DNA of 37,166 bases from Casimicrobiaceae bacterium (lineage in GTDB: Bacteria; Pseudomonadota; Gammaproteobacteria; Burkholderiales; Casimicrobiaceae), in NCBI GenBank assembly GCA_025056355.1, contig JANWWI010000026.1, positions 1 to 37,166 on the forward strand. Direction: 5' to 3'. Made by a program: the position numbers and the translations under genes. This document shows, piece by piece, positions 1 to 9,799 of the stretch; within the stretch, counting starts at the first letter, position 1; each line of letters begins with the position of its first letter. The notes beneath the pieces were generated by a model. The model was not told where the DNA came from. It saw only the letters and a program-made list of their open reading frames with translations, and made no database searches.

Positions 1-126
1 CCGTCGACGTTGTGGCAACCGCGCAACGCCCGTCCTCGAACCGCCAATCGCCTCTGGGACATCTCGGTCGAGACCTGCGCCAGGCTGGCCCGTGAGAGCC
101 TCACAACCGGCTGCCGTGCGAGTTGA
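1..126 (+). CDS. C-terminal fragment of an unidentified protein (possibly SDR-like)
   Basis: Frame 1 is open from the left edge and closes with TGA at 124-126, giving 41 residues of a protein whose start lies outside the window. The visible tail contains NRLWDISVETCARLA. This loosely resembles the 'A-x-x-LW-x-x-S' C-terminal tail common in retinol-dehydrogenase-like short-chain dehydrogenases, but that is only a resemblance and no catalytic motif is in view. It converges on anmK, with 136 bp (127-262) between them in which I see no gene and no clear terminator. The open frame could also be chance in GC-rich DNA. Confidence 0.3.
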   Translation, partial: PSTLWQPRNARPRTANRLWDISVETCARLARESLTTGCRAS

Positions 127-262
127 ATGCCGTCGCGCGGTTGAATTTCACAAGCGTATGCGCTGACCCGCGCTTCCCCATCGCTGGCCGACGAACGGCG
201 GAAGGAGTTTTCCTGATCCCCAGCGGTGCCACAACCCTCTGGGCTCGAACGCGGCAAGGCGG

Positions 263-1378
263 TCACTCGCGCCCCGTCCGCACCCCCCAATACACCGCCC
301 CGAGCACGCGCGGCCCGCGCGCGCCGGTCACTGAGGGCAAGTTGCCCGGTTGCCGCGCCAAGCACCGCGCAGCCAGCCAGGCAAAAGCGAGCGCTTCGAC
401 CTGTTGCGGATCCACCCCCAGCACCGAGGTGGAATAGGCCCGCGGCCCGAGCGCCAGCATGAGCGCGCGATTGCGCACGCCGCCGCCGCAAACGTAGAGC
501 GGCCGATCGCCGGTGGCTGCAAGCACGCTCTGGGCGGTGAGCGCCACCAGCGTGGCCTGCACATCCTCGGGTGCGTAGGACTGGGCAGCCGCGCCCCCGA
601 GCATCCGTTCGAGCCATGCGGCGTTGAAGTATTCCCTCCCGGTGCTTTTGGGAGGCCGCCGCGCGAAGTAGGGATCAGCAAGCATGCGCGCCAGAAGCGG
701 CGCGCTGACCCGACCGCCAAGCGCCCAAGCGCCATCTTCATCCCACGGCCGTCCGGTATGCCGTTCGCACCAGAGATCAAGCAGGCAGTTTCCGGGACCG
801 GTGTCAAAGCCCAGCACAGGCTCGCCGCTTCCGGCCGGAGGTAAGAGGGTGACATTCGCGATCCCGCCGAGATTGACCACCGCACGCGGCTCGGGCCCTG
901 AGAACACGGCCGCATGAAACGCCGGTACCAGCGGCGCACCCTGCCCACCGGCGGCCAGATCGCCGCTGCGAAAGTCGGCCACCACGGTAAGCCCCGTCTG
1001 CTCGGCCACAAGCGCCGGATGATTGAGCTGCACGCTGTAGCCGCGCTCGGGCCGGTGGCGAACGGTCTGCCCGTGCACACCGACTGCGGCGACCTCGTGG
1101 CGCTGGATTGCAGCGGTTTCGAGCAGCGCTTCGATTGCCTCGGCATAGAGCCCAGCGAGGGCGACGCTTGCGGCCCCAGCACGGTCGATTTCATCCTGCC
1201 CGGGACGCGTGAGCGCAAGGAGCTCCTGGCGCAGCTCAGCGGGTAAAGGTCGATGGTGGTGTGCAAGCGTTTCGATCTGCGTACCGATGATTCGTGCTGC
1301 CACCGCGTCGACACCGTCGGCGCTTGTGCCGGACATGAGGCCCAAGTAGATCGAGCGCGAAGGATCAAGGAGGCTCAC
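263..1378 (-). CDS. anmK: Anhydro-N-acetylmuramic acid kinase
   Basis: Phosphorylates and opens 1,6-anhydro-MurNAc to MurNAc-6-phosphate in the cytoplasm, part of peptidoglycan recycling. The protein has the family's N-terminal phosphate-binding stretch LGLMSGTSADGVD (about residues 12-24), a mid-protein NLGGIANVT and GFDTGPGN motif, the CGGGVRN motif, and the typical C-terminal GNLPSVTGA. With the GTG start at 1378 it is 371 residues, the usual family length. An in-frame ATG at 1441 would add 21 residues and run 18 bp into the divergent argG, so I prefer the GTG. A GAGAAT hexamer (1387-1392 on this strand) lies 8 nt before the GTG and there is no Shine-Dalgarno sequence, which would fit a leaderless message. 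The identity is firm; the exact start is less so. Confidence 0.93.
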   Translation of the reverse strand: MSLLDPSRSIYLGLMSGTSADGVDAVAARIIGTQIETLAHHHRPLPAELRQELLALTRPGQDEIDRAGAASVALAGLYAEAIEALLETAAIQRHEVAAVGVHGQTVRHRPERGYSVQLNHPALVAEQTGLTVVADFRSGDLAAGGQGAPLVPAFHAAVFSGPEPRAVVNLGGIANVTLLPPAGSGEPVLGFDTGPGNCLLDLWCERHTGRPWDEDGAWALGGRVSAPLLARMLADPYFARRPPKSTGREYFNAAWLERMLGGAAAQSYAPEDVQATLVALTAQSVLAATGDRPLYVCGGGVRNRALMLALGPRAYSTSVLGVDPQQVEALAFAWLAARCLARQPGNLPSVTGARGPRVLGAVYWGVRTGRE

Positions 1379-1408
1379 GGCGCGGCATTCTCGCCGATAC
1401 GCGGCCCC

Positions 1409-3157
<1,749 letters not shown>

Positions 3158-3168
<11 letters not shown>

Positions 3169-3601
3169 GGTGATCCTTGCGAAAGCCGCTGCCATTGAGC
3201 GCGCTGTGGCCCGAGCGCGCGAGGAGTGGGTCGCTGCGGGAGGAACGCTCGAGGCTTTCGCGGGCAACATCACTCGACTGGATGCCGCAACGCTGAACGT
3301 GCAACGCGCCTGCGAATCCGCCATCGATTTGGCACAGCATGTCGTGCATCGCGACCGGCTCGGCGCACCCGGCAGCGCGCGCGAGCTCTTCGATTGCCTC
3401 AAGGCGGCCGGTGTGATTGAGCCTGCGCTTGCCGTTGCACTCAAAAAGATGGTCGGCTTTCGCAACATCGCCGTGCATGAGTATCAAAGACTCGACCCGG
3501 CGATCATTGCCGCCATCATCGTGCGCGACCTCGATGAGCTGCTCAGCTTTGCGCGATCGATCGTTCAGTCCCGCGCTCGACGCAGTGACCTGGCGGGCTA
3601 G
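3158..3601 (+). CDS. hepT: HepT-like HEPN-domain RNase toxin
   Basis: A 147-residue, mostly helical HEPN protein. The HepT signature R-X4-H-X-Y is intact as R102-NIAV-H107-E-Y109: Arg and His form the RNase site in the dimer, and the Tyr is the residue AMPylated by MntA in known systems. The start at ATG 3158 is chosen because it lies within the last codons of mntA (11 bp overlap) and yields the usual HepT length; the open frame further upstream is only a shadow of mntA. It ends 8 bp before the convergent pepA stop codon, leaving no room for a private terminator. As all key residues are present, the toxin is probably functional. Confidence 0.9.
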
Positions 3602-3609
3602 TTTGCCCG

Positions 3610-5091
3610 TCAGCTCAGCCCGGCAAGGTATTCCACCAGCGCCGGCACTGGCCGCCCGGTGGCACCTTTTTCCTTGCCCGAGCCTTGGTAGGCCACCCCG
3701 GCGATGTCCAAATGCGCCCAGGGGAAGTTCTTCGCGAAACGCCACAAGAAGCAGGCCGCGGTAATCGCCCCGCCGTCGCGACCGCCGACATTGGCCACAT
3801 CGGCAAAGTTCGAGTTGAGCGCTTCTTGATACTCCTCCTCAAGTGGCATGCGCCAGAAGCGATCGTTCATGCGCCGCCCCGCCTCGATGAGGGCTTGCGC
3901 CAGCTCATCGTTGGGCGAGAACAAGCCGGCGTTGACCTTGCCGAGGGCTACGACACAGGCGCCCGTCAAGGTGGCAATGTCGATGACCGCGCGGGGCTTG
4001 TAGCGCTCCGCATAGGTGAGCGCATCGCAGAGGATCAACCGCCCCTCGGCGTCGGTGTTGAGCACCTCGATCGTGAGGCCGCTCATGCTTTTGAACACGT
4101 CGCCCGGTTTGGTTGCTTTCCCCGACGGCAGGTTCTCGCAGGCTGGAATCAAACCCACGACGTTTTGCCGAAGCTTGAGCTCGCCGACCGCCTTCAGGAC
4201 GCCCAGGACCGTGCCTGCTCCGGACATGTCCCACTTCATGTGGTCCATGTCGGCCGAGGGTTTGATCGAAATGCCACCTGAGTCAAAGGTAATGCCCTTG
4301 CCGACGAGCACCGTGGGTGGTGCACCCTTTTTGCCGCCGTGATGCTCGAGCACGATGAAGCGTGGCGGTTCTTCGGAGCCCTGAGCGACCGATAGAAACG
4401 AACCCATGCCCAGCTTTTCGATGCCCACGCGGTCGTAGATCCGCACCTTGAAGCCATAGTCCTTGGCGAGCTTTTGCGCCTCCTCGGCCAGGCGCGTCGG
4501 CGTGCAGTGGTTGGGCGGCAAATTGCCGAGATGTTTCGTGTAGGCCATCCCCTTCGCCGTTGCGACAGCCCGCGCGAGCACGGCAGAGGCCGCTCGCTTG
4601 TCGAACTCCCCCAGGCCGAACCGCACGACAGTCAGGCTCATGGGCTTGGCCTTCGCTCGCGTGGCCTCGCTCTTGGTTTCATCGAAACGGTAAAGCGCAT
4701 CGCTGACGCCAAACACGACATGCGGTATGGCATCGATCGCTGCTTCAGACGGCAAAAACACTGTCAGCTCAGCAGCCCCCTGCTCGCAGGCCAGTTGTGC
4801 CAGGGCTCGACCCGCCGCCCGGGCATCCTTCGGCGCGAGTGCTTTCCCCGGCCCACCGCCTGCCACATAGACCCGCGGAGCTGCCACCCTGGGGAGATTC
4901 AAGAGCGGCAGGACCGTGCCAGGCCGGCCGCTGAAAGCGGCGGTCTTGAGCGCTTGCGCAAGCGCGCCCTTGGCAGCGCGGTCAAGTTCAGCGGCCCACT
5001 CCGAAAGCGTGGATCCTTCGTAAGCAAAGACGGCGACGGCATCGGAACGCGTCGCGTGCGGAGGTTCGTTCTTGAACGAGAAATTGATCAT
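3610..5091 (-). CDS. pepA: Leucyl aminopeptidase (M17 family)
   Basis: A cytoplasmic two-metal exopeptidase that removes N-terminal residues from peptides; PepA homologues can also bind DNA, which cannot be judged here. The 493-residue protein has the regulatory N-terminal domain and the M17 catalytic C-terminal domain. Visible motifs are VGKGITFDSGG (catalytic Lys near residue 264), MKWDMSGAG, the family signature NTDAEGRL (near 345) and a NVGGRDGG block. I chose ATG 5091 (MINFSF) over 5100 because it matches the normal PepA N-terminus. The gene is divergent from lptF across about 120 bp, a conserved arrangement in proteobacteria. A GATAAT on this strand (5133-5138) could be a -10 but lacks a good -35. 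holC, a frequent downstream partner, is absent; hepT converges instead. Confidence 0.96.
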   Translation of the reverse strand: MINFSFKNEPPHATRSDAVAVFAYEGSTLSEWAAELDRAAKGALAQALKTAAFSGRPGTVLPLLNLPRVAAPRVYVAGGGPGKALAPKDARAAGRALAQLACEQGAAELTVFLPSEAAIDAIPHVVFGVSDALYRFDETKSEATRAKAKPMSLTVVRFGLGEFDKRAASAVLARAVATAKGMAYTKHLGNLPPNHCTPTRLAEEAQKLAKDYGFKVRIYDRVGIEKLGMGSFLSVAQGSEEPPRFIVLEHHGGKKGAPPTVLVGKGITFDSGGISIKPSADMDHMKWDMSGAGTVLGVLKAVGELKLRQNVVGLIPACENLPSGKATKPGDVFKSMSGLTIEVLNTDAEGRLILCDALTYAERYKPRAVIDIATLTGACVVALGKVNAGLFSPNDELAQALIEAGRRMNDRFWRMPLEEEYQEALNSNFADVANVGGRDGGAITAACFLWRFAKNFPWAHLDIAGVAYQGSGKEKGATGRPVPALVEYLAGLS

Positions 5092-5211
5092 TGCAAACAA
5101 AGCTCGAGGCGCGTCGTCGACGCTAAACTGCCATTATCCTCGTGAAACGCCGCGCGGCTTACGCCCAATCGACACGGACACGGACAGTACCGCCGCCAAC
5201 GATCACCATCG

Positions 5212-6330
5212 ATGATCTTTCGTCGCGCCCTGCTGCGCGAGCTCACAGTCACCGCGATCTACGTGTTCCTCGTGCTCGTGGCAATCGTGGTGACGCAGTT
5301 TCTCGTGCGCCTGATTGGAGCCGCCTCGACCGGCGCGCTGCCGAGCGAAGGGCTCGCGCCACTGGTCGGCCTGCGCTTGATCGCGCAGTTGCCGCCGCTC
5401 ATCGTGATTGCGCTATTCATCTCGGTCTTGCTGACACTGTCGCGTGCCTGGCGCGACAGCGAGATGGTGATCTGGATGGTCAGCGGCCAAAGCCTGACCA
5501 CCTGGATTCGACCCGTATTGCTGTTCTCGCTGCCACTGCTCATGCTGGCCACCGTGCTTTCGACCTATTTATCCCCGTGGGCCGAACGGCGTTCCATCGA
5601 ATTTCGACGCATGCTCGAAGCGCGCGATGAACTGTCGGCCCTTGCGCCGGGCATTTTCCAGGAGATGCGCCGTAGCAAGCAGGTTTATTTCATCGAACGA
5701 GTTGACTTGCTCGATGGACGCATCCGCGACGTGTTCGTGTTCGCCGAAGCGCCCGATGGTTTATGGGTCACACGCGCCGAACAGGGCGCGATCGTGACCT
5801 CATCGGATGGCGAACGCTACGTGGTGTTACACAACGGTCAGCGCGTGCGACTGCTCCACGCCCCGGATGGAAAGACCGTGCAGTGGGAGTATGCGCGCTT
5901 TGATCGCTACGGCATCCGCCTGTCCAGCAACGAAGTGGCCGACAGTCCGTTGTCCGAGCGCGCCCGCGATACGCTGAGCTTGCTTCGCGACGGGCGACCC
6001 ACGGCGCTCGCCTGGGTGTTTTATCGTGTCTCGATTCCGCTGGCCGGCCTTTCGCTTGTGATCCTCGCGGTTCCGCTTGCCTATGTCAATCCGCGGCTTG
6101 GACGATCGATCAACCTGATCATCGCCGTACTGTTGCTCATGACGGCACTCAACTTCATCACGATTCTGCAGACGCAAATCGAGCGCGAGCGCATCGGGCT
6201 CGTGGCTGCGCTTTTGCTCTTTCACGGGACGCTTGCCGCCCTCGCCCTTGGCCTGTTTTATCGCCGCTTCCGCGGCGCCGTGTTTGGAGTACGCCGCCGG
6301 CAGAAGACATTCGCCGAGGCATCCGGCTGA
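5212..6330 (+). CDS. lptF: LPS export ABC transporter permease LptF
   Basis: One of the two inner-membrane subunits of the LptB2FG machine that extracts LPS from the inner membrane and passes it to LptC and LptA. The 372-residue protein has the family layout: three N-terminal transmembrane segments (roughly residues 10-35, 55-78, 98-122), a periplasmic beta-jellyroll middle (about 130-260, with ALAPGIFQ and a VYFIE strand), and three C-terminal transmembrane segments from about 275 onward, including IPLAGLSLVILAVPLAYVNPR. The start at 5212 places the first basic cluster RRALLREL just ahead of the first helix, as expected. lptG follows after 23 bp in the same direction, so the two are an operon. 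It is shared functionally with the LPS core genes at 16-20 kb. Confidence 0.95.
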   Translation: MIFRRALLRELTVTAIYVFLVLVAIVVTQFLVRLIGAASTGALPSEGLAPLVGLRLIAQLPPLIVIALFISVLLTLSRAWRDSEMVIWMVSGQSLTTWIRPVLLFSLPLLMLATVLSTYLSPWAERRSIEFRRMLEARDELSALAPGIFQEMRRSKQVYFIERVDLLDGRIRDVFVFAEAPDGLWVTRAEQGAIVTSSDGERYVVLHNGQRVRLLHAPDGKTVQWEYARFDRYGIRLSSNEVADSPLSERARDTLSLLRDGRPTALAWVFYRVSIPLAGLSLVILAVPLAYVNPRLGRSINLIIAVLLLMTALNFITILQTQIERERIGLVAALLLFHGTLAALALGLFYRRFRGAVFGVRRRQKTFAEASG

Positions 6331-6353
6331 CTTGGGGCAGACGGGGAGGAGAG

Positions 6354-7424
6354 GTGAGCACGCTGCACCGCTACATCGCGCGCGAGATCTTCGTGGCCAC
6401 GGCATTCGTGCTCACAGCGCTTCTGATGCTGTGGGTGTTCTACGAATTCCTGCAGGATTTCCCGCAACTTCGCGCCCTCAATACAGCCCAAGTACTCGTG
6501 CTCGTGGCCAGCACCTTGCCGCACCATGTCTACGAATTGCTGCCGGTCTCCGCCCTCATCGGTACGCTGTTTGCGCTCGCGCAACTTTCCGCAAACAGCG
6601 AGTATGCGGTCATGCGAACCGCCGGCATTTCGGTCGCCCAAATCGCGCGCACGGTCGCGCTGTGCGGCTTCGCCATTGCGACGTTGGCGTTCGTGGTCGG
6701 AGAGTACGTGGTTCCTCGCACCGAGCAGGCGGCGCAGCGGGTCCGCGCGTGGAGTGGCGGCAAGCCAACCGTTGCCCGCGCATTCGCATCCGGCTACTGG
6801 TTCCGTGACGGCCCGACCTTCATCAATATCGGCAGCGTGCTGCCCGACGGCGTCTTGCGTGGCGTGCGCGTGTTCGAGTTCGCAGAAGGCAACGTGCTTG
6901 CGCGCATGCTGATTGCCGAATCCGCACAATTCGTGGGCGGTCAGCAATGGCAACTCGCGCAGGTCAGCGAGACGCGTTTCAGCGAGGCGCGTGCCGAAAC
7001 GCGGCACTACGCCACCCAGCCGTGGCTAACGATGCTTACGCCGAATATGCTTTCCGTCTTGCAAGTCGCGCCCGACAAGCTGCCGGTGTCGGGCCTGATC
7101 GAATACGCGGCGCATCTCAAAGCCAATCAGCAAGACGCCCGACGCTTCGAAGTGGCACTTTGGGGCAAGTTCTTCTATCCGCTTGCGTCCTGCGTCCTGA
7201 TGCTGCTGGCCATGCCGTTTGCGCAAATTCAGCCGCGCTCGAGCGGAATCGGCGGTCGCCTCTTCGTCGGCATCTTGATTGGGCTCGTCTTCATCATCCT
7301 CAACCGGCTGTTTTCCTATCTGACGCTCATCTACGCCTGGCCTCCGTTTCTCGGCGCTTTGATGCCGGGTGCGCTCTTTCTCGCGCTGGCTGCCTGGCTC
7401 ACGTGGCGTCTCGAGCGCCGTTGA
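6354..7424 (+). CDS. lptG: LPS export ABC transporter permease LptG
   Basis: Partner permease of LptF in the LPS extraction complex. At 356 residues it shows the same six-helix architecture: N-terminal TLHRYIAREIFVATAF leads into the first helix, followed by helices around residues 55-80 and 97-120, a periplasmic jellyroll (about 130-265) with the GYWFRDG and FINIGSV strands, and three C-terminal helices containing WGKFFYPLASCVLMLLAMPF. The start is a GTG at 6354, supported by a strong purine-rich Shine-Dalgarno stretch (ggggaggagag) just upstream. It is followed about 56 bp later by a strong hairpin terminator that it shares with the convergent rpmA. Confidence 0.95.
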   Translation: MSTLHRYIAREIFVATAFVLTALLMLWVFYEFLQDFPQLRALNTAQVLVLVASTLPHHVYELLPVSALIGTLFALAQLSANSEYAVMRTAGISVAQIARTVALCGFAIATLAFVVGEYVVPRTEQAAQRVRAWSGGKPTVARAFASGYWFRDGPTFINIGSVLPDGVLRGVRVFEFAEGNVLARMLIAESAQFVGGQQWQLAQVSETRFSEARAETRHYATQPWLTMLTPNMLSVLQVAPDKLPVSGLIEYAAHLKANQQDARRFEVALWGKFFYPLASCVLMLLAMPFAQIQPRSSGIGGRLFVGILIGLVFIILNRLFSYLTLIYAWPPFLGALMPGALFLALAAWLTWRLERR

Positions 7425-7480
7425 GCGCTGGGCCAGCCCTCCTTGGCCGAGGCTGCAACGGCTCAAGCAACGTCCAACGA

Positions 7481-7508
7481 AAAAGGGGCGCTTCAGAGCG
7501 CCCCTTTT
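7481..7508. terminator. Bidirectional intrinsic terminator between lptG and rpmA
   Basis: A perfect 12-bp inverted repeat, AAAAGGGGCGCT (7481-7492) with AGCGCCCCTTTT (7497-7508), flanks a TCAG loop. The A-run on one side and T-run on the other give a U-tract in both directions, so it can terminate the lptFG transcript (+) and the rplU-rpmA transcript (-). It is the clearest terminator in the window. Confidence 0.92.
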
Positions 7509-7532
7509 CTGCCGCGCAACGTGCCGTGCGGG

Positions 7533-7802
7533 TCACTGACCGTTTTGGACGGGAATGACCGCCGCATAGGTTCGATTCTTCGGACCGCCCTGATAGAACC
7601 GAACGTGGCCCGTGACGAGCGCAAACAACGTGTGATCTCTGCCCACGCCAACGTTTTCGCCAGGATGAACCTTCGTTCCGCGCTGGCGGACGATGATCGA
7701 GCCGGCCCGGATCAGCTCACCGCCGTACGCCTTGACGCCAAGCCGCTTCGATTGGGAATCGCGCCCGTTTCGCGTGGAGCCGCCGCCTTTTTTCTGCGCC
7801 AT
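7533..7802 (-). CDS. rpmA: 50S ribosomal protein L27
   Basis: An 89-residue ribosomal protein whose N-terminus reaches toward the peptidyl transferase centre. It has the typical start [16 protein letters not shown], the RLGVK and GG-x-IR-x-G-x-I-x-VRQRG-x-x-x-HPG block, and [11 protein letters not shown] strong AAGGAG Shine-Dalgarno lies ahead of the ATG. It follows rplU with an 18 bp gap, the near-universal order. obgE, which usually follows rpmA in proteobacteria, is not here; the transcript runs directly into the 7481-7508 terminator. Confidence 0.98.
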   Translation of the reverse strand: MAQKKGGGSTRNGRDSQSKRLGVKAYGGELIRAGSIIVRQRGTKVHPGENVGVGRDHTLFALVTGHVRFYQGGPKNRTYAAVIPVQNGQ

Positions 7803-7820
7803 GGTGTGTTTGCTCCTTTC

Positions 7821-8222
7821 TCAGTGCTTCGCTTGAGCTGGCGTGACCGTCGCTGCGGGCGCCTCGGCCGTGGCCGGACGCCGCTGCGCCGTCGCCAAGG
7901 CCTGCCCATCGGCACCGTAAATCGCAGCGATGAACACTTCCGTGTAGCCCTGCCGATGCCCCTGAGTCTTCTTGTAGTGCTTCCGGCGACGCAGCTTGAA
8001 GATACGCACCTTCTCGCCCCTGCCGTGCGCAACCACCGAGGCCTCGACGCGCGCTCCGGCCACGAGGGGGGTGCCGACGATCAAATCGGAGCCCGCGCCA
8101 AGGGCAAGCACTTCCTGGAAAGAAACGGTAGAACCGACCTCTGCCGGCAGCTGTTCAACCTTGAATGTTTGACCTGCGACAACGCGATACTGTTTGCCGC
8201 CGGTTTTGATCACCGCGTACAT
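7821..8222 (-). CDS. rplU: 50S ribosomal protein L21 with C-terminal extension
   Basis: Ribosomal protein that binds 23S rRNA. The first hundred or so residues are canonical: [14 protein letters not shown] at the N-terminus, [29 protein letters not shown] in the body (quoted in overlapping parts: [30 protein letters not shown]). E. coli L21 is 103 residues; this one is 133, with an Ala/Pro/Thr-rich tail after IAAIYGADG that is likely disordered. Such tails occur in some betaproteobacteria. It is the first gene of rplU-rpmA, with a promoter-like TATAAT about 85 bp upstream on the same strand. Confidence 0.97.
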   Translation of the reverse strand: MYAVIKTGGKQYRVVAGQTFKVEQLPAEVGSTVSFQEVLALGAGSDLIVGTPLVAGARVEASVVAHGRGEKVRIFKLRRRKHYKKTQGHRQGYTEVFIAAIYGADGQALATAQRRPATAEAPAATVTPAQAKH

Positions 8223-8307
8223 GGTGTGAAATGCCCCGAACGAGAAACCAAATTCCGACCTCTCCGCCCTGATCCGGGACTCTCTTCGGCCGGCTTGGAA
8301 ACCTGGA

Positions 8308-8313
8308 ATTATA
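8308..8313 (-). promoter_or_regulatory. Candidate -10 (TATAAT) for rplU-rpmA
   Basis: A perfect TATAAT on the minus strand lies 85 bp before the rplU ATG. A TTCCCG 18 bp further upstream is only a weak -35 match. Transcription would start near 8300, leaving an rplU leader of about 75-80 nt. The rest of the 279-bp rplU-ispB gap (8223-8501) holds no gene that I can see. Confidence 0.5.
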
Positions 8314-8489
8314 GATTGAAAGCCGCCTTCGCGGGAAGCACATTTTCACCCTCGCCGAGTCAAGACCGGCCCGCTGCCCTCACCGCATTCGCGCAGAGGC
8401 GCACGGATCGCCCGGTCCTGCCGGGCTGGTCCGCTTCCCCGCCCACGGCCGTTGTCGGCGAGGAGGCTGCCCATGCGGGGCGCCCTCCC

Positions 8490-8495
8490 TAGAAT
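8490..8495 (+). promoter_or_regulatory. Candidate -10 element (TAGAAT) for ispB
   Basis: TAGAAT ends 6 nt before the first ispB ATG (8502) and 9 nt before the second (8505), with a C-rich spacer and no Shine-Dalgarno sequence. This is the same arrangement as at argG and suggests a leaderless or nearly leaderless transcript. The -35 region is not recognisable. Confidence 0.45.
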
Positions 8496-8501
8496 CCCAG
8501 C

Positions 8502-9548
8502 ATGATGACCGCGATCGACACGGCAACGGGCGCCGCTCAAAATCAGCTTGAACCCCTCTCGGCGATCGCGAAGCACTTAGAGCGCCCGCTGCGTCAACTC
8601 GATGCGCAGTTGCAAGCGGCGCTCGCCTCCGACGTTCCGCTCGTCAACACGATTGCGCACTACATCGCCAATGCAGGCGGCAAACGGATCCGGCCTATCC
8701 TCGTCTTCCTGGGATGCGAGGTCTTCGAAGGCAGCGCGAGCAGCCCGGCAGCCGTTCAACTGGCGGCAATCGTCGAGCTGATCCACACCGCCACGCTGCT
8801 ACACGATGACGTCGTCGATCAGTCGGACTTGCGCCGCGGACGGCCAACGGCCAATGCCGAGTTCGGAAACCCGGCAAGCGTTCTCGTGGGCGATTTTCTC
8901 TACAGTCGCGCGTTTCAGCTCATGGTCGCCCTCGGCAAGCCAGAGGTGCTCGAGGTACTCGCCAACGCCACCAATCGAATCGCTGAAGGCGAGGTCATGC
9001 AGCTCATGGCGCTCGGACGTCTTGACCTGAGCGTCGCGGAATACTTGCGCGTCATCGAGGCGAAAACGGCAAAACTCTTCGAAGCGGCCGGAGCGCTCGG
9101 CGCAATTGCTGCAGGAGCCGAGCCCGCGCTGGTTCAGAAAATGGCCGACTACGCCCGTCACCTCGGTGTTGCCTTCCAGATTGCCGACGACGTGCTCGAC
9201 TACCGCGGCCACGCCCAACGGCTCGGAAAACGCCTCGGTGATGACCTGGCCGAAGGAAAGCTGACCTTGCCCATCATCATGGCGTTCGAACGCTCAGACC
9301 CGACCACCACTGAACAACTCAAGCGCGTCCTCACCCACAACCGCGAACATGCGGACGAACATGACGCAAGCGAACTCGCTCACGTCTACGCAGTACTTGA
9401 ATCATGCGGCGCATTCAATGCGAGTCTCGCCGTGGCACACGCCGAGGCGGAATGCGCGCGGACGATCGCGCGGTCTCTGCCTGGCGCCTCAGCCGCAAAG
9501 CACTGGATGCTAGAATTGGCCTCCTATGCAGTGAGCCGCGATCGCTGA
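8502..9548 (+). CDS. ispB: Polyprenyl diphosphate synthase (octaprenyl type)
   Basis: A trans-prenyltransferase that extends farnesyl diphosphate with isopentenyl diphosphate to make the ubiquinone side chain. In a 348-residue protein the two Mg-binding aspartate motifs are present: the first in LHDDVVDQSDLRRGRPT (about residue 102) and the second in FQIADDVLDY (about 228). The GGKRIRP block (about 53-59) and the KTAKLFEAA helix are also typical. Chain length cannot be read with certainty; octaprenyl is assumed from the presumed betaproteobacterial host. ATG 8502 is immediately followed by a second ATG at 8505, and either could be used. Divergent from rplU, a common arrangement in proteobacteria. 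Confidence 0.95.
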   Translation: MMTAIDTATGAAQNQLEPLSAIAKHLERPLRQLDAQLQAALASDVPLVNTIAHYIANAGGKRIRPILVFLGCEVFEGSASSPAAVQLAAIVELIHTATLLHDDVVDQSDLRRGRPTANAEFGNPASVLVGDFLYSRAFQLMVALGKPEVLEVLANATNRIAEGEVMQLMALGRLDLSVAEYLRVIEAKTAKLFEAAGALGAIAAGAEPALVQKMADYARHLGVAFQIADDVLDYRGHAQRLGKRLGDDLAEGKLTLPIIMAFERSDPTTTEQLKRVLTHNREHADEHDASELAHVYAVLESCGAFNASLAVAHAEAECARTIARSLPGASAAKHWMLELASYAVSRDR

Positions 9549-9583
9549 ATCTCAGGCCCCACGCCGCGCGGTTCGCTTGATTT

Positions 9584-9660
9584 CGGGGTGTAGCTTAGCC
9601 TGGTAGAGCGCTACGTTCGGGACGTAGAGGCCGGTGGTTCGAATCCACTCACCCCGACCA
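9584..9660 (+). tRNA. tRNA-Pro (anticodon CGG)
   Basis: A 77-nt cloverleaf. The 7-bp acceptor stem CGGGGTG pairs with CACCCCG, the D-arm contains AGCCTGGTA, the anticodon stem CTACG/CGTAG carries loop TTCGGGA with anticodon CGG, and the T-arm contains GGTTCGAATCC. The discriminator A and CCA end are encoded. It lies 35 bp after ispB on the same strand. A TAGAAT at 9511-9516, inside the end of ispB, could serve as its -10. Confidence 0.97.
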
Positions 9661-9751
9661 ATCTGGCAAGCTCTTTCACTGCGAAGGCTTCGCCAACAAT
9701 TGCCGGCGCTCAACTGCGGTGAGCGATCCTGCAAAAAAGTCCGCGTGATCA

Positions 9752-9780
9752 AACCGGCCGTTGAATTGAACCGGCCGTTG
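9752..9780 (+). repeat. Short tandem direct repeat upstream of ygfZ
   Basis: Two perfect copies of AACCGGCCGTTG (9752-9763 and 9769-9780), start points 17 bp apart, lie 20-48 bp before the ygfZ start. Each copy has a palindromic CGGCCG core, so the two can also pair with each other into a hairpin with a one-base bulge. It could be an operator or part of the tRNA-Pro terminator region, but there is no T-run. Confidence 0.6.
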
Positions 9781-9799
9781 CTTGTCTGACCGCATTGGC

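Noticed and set aside
914..1246. Plus-strand frame within anmK
   Set aside because: anmK on the minus strand has all family motifs; this frame is a shadow.
8223..8501. Possible riboswitch or small RNA in the rplU-ispB gap
   Set aside because: Apart from the candidate -10 elements, I could find no conserved stem pattern or aptamer motif; an Infernal/Rfam search would be needed to say more.
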